NCBI RefSeq assembly: GCF_051235805.1
Contig: NZ_JBPNXV010000002.1
Span: 1-64,000 of the forward strand
Source of the DNA: Pseudothermotoga_B sp051235805
Lineage (GTDB): Bacteria > Thermotogota > Thermotogae > Thermotogales > DSM-5069
Reading direction: 5' to 3'
Length of the DNA: 64,000 nucleotides
This document shows, in pieces, positions 63,920-64,000 of this stretch (its first letter is position 1; each line of letters begins with the position of its first letter). The position numbers and the translations under genes are program-made. Below the pieces are notes generated by a model, which had not been told where the DNA came from, made no database searches, and saw only the letters and a list, made by a program, of their open reading frames with translations.

Positions 63920-64000
63920 TCAAACCCTCCTCTTCAATGAGACTATCTCTACCCTGTCTGAGCAGTCTTCTGTGCGATCTGCAATGTCTGCTATACTTCT
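63920..64000 (-). CDS. DUF47 (PhoU-like) protein, C-terminal end (partial)
   Basis: The minus strand is open from the window edge to TGA 63922-63920, 26 residues reading RSIADIADRTEDCSDRVEIV, then SLKRRV. The IADRxEDxxDR pattern fits the last helix of DUF47/PhoU-like phosphate-transport regulators. Short, so tentative. It is first in the housekeeping operon as seen here. Confidence 0.55.
   Translation of the reverse strand, partial: RSIADIADRTEDCSDRVEIVSLKRRV

Noticed and set aside
1..64000. tRNA, rRNA or riboswitch genes
   Set aside because: I looked for cloverleaf arms and known aptamer cores by eye and saw none; a covariance-model scan would be needed to exclude them.

Overview
The window looks like chromosomal DNA of a thermophilic member of the Thermotogales, most likely a Pseudothermotoga. 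This is inferred from gene content: a Bcp-type peroxiredoxin/nitroreductase fusion, a family-4 NAD-dependent glycosidase beside a BadF-type kinase, many ABC and TRAP sugar-uptake genes and no PTS genes. It also fits the strong GGAGGTGAT-type ribosome binding sites, the short intergenic gaps, the frequent ATGA/GTGA overlaps and a large type I-B CRISPR-Cas locus. No rRNA or tRNA gene was seen.

Layout. 1-6630: end of a chemoreceptor gene, a decayed transposase, then a sugar operon (ROK regulator, GH3 beta-N-acetylhexosaminidase-like enzyme, ABC binding protein and two permeases). 6627-12161: peroxiredoxin/nitroreductase fusion, MFS transporter, and a run of damaged genes (frameshifted methyltransferase, coiled-coil gene with an in-frame stop, flavoprotein relic, broken DNA-binding regulator). 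12195-15661: phosphoketolase and a membrane protein. 15922-20180: CRISPR array of 65 repeats and 64 spacers, with decayed repeats at its left end. 20181-29416: leader and a minus-strand type I-B cas operon (cas6 relic, cas6, cas8b, a cas11-like gene, cas7, cas5, cas3, cas4, cas1, cas2). 29561-38507: mixed small genes, including an RNase H-like protein, a GNAT, an adenosine-specific kinase, a seven-bladed beta-propeller, a flavodoxin, a Y-family DNA polymerase with a consensus promoter, and an LtaS-like sulfatase-fold enzyme. 38591-43431: a second sugar cluster (PIG-L deacetylase, BadF kinase, GH4, GPH symporter) ending in rsmD. 43623-50755: a minus-strand sugar-acid operon (TRAP transporter, SDR, RpiR regulator, 2-hydroxyacid dehydrogenase, FGGY kinase). 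50804-64000: a long minus-strand housekeeping operon (DUF47, mazG, PpiC foldase, mtnA, yaaR, holB, PSP1/yaaT, DUF2905, transketolase, rnc, radical SAM, pheS, pheT, hydrolase).

How it works together. The two sugar clusters and the TRAP cluster are separate uptake-and-catabolism modules, each with its own regulator or kinase. Phosphoketolase and transketolase link pentose phosphates to acetyl phosphate. Both transporter operons place a stem-loop just after the binding-protein gene, which probably sets the excess of binding protein over permease. The CRISPR locus is arranged as a working system: the leader promoter faces the array, the repeats next to the leader are uniform and those at the far end are decayed. 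Its effector has a short Cas8 and a separate helical small-subunit candidate.
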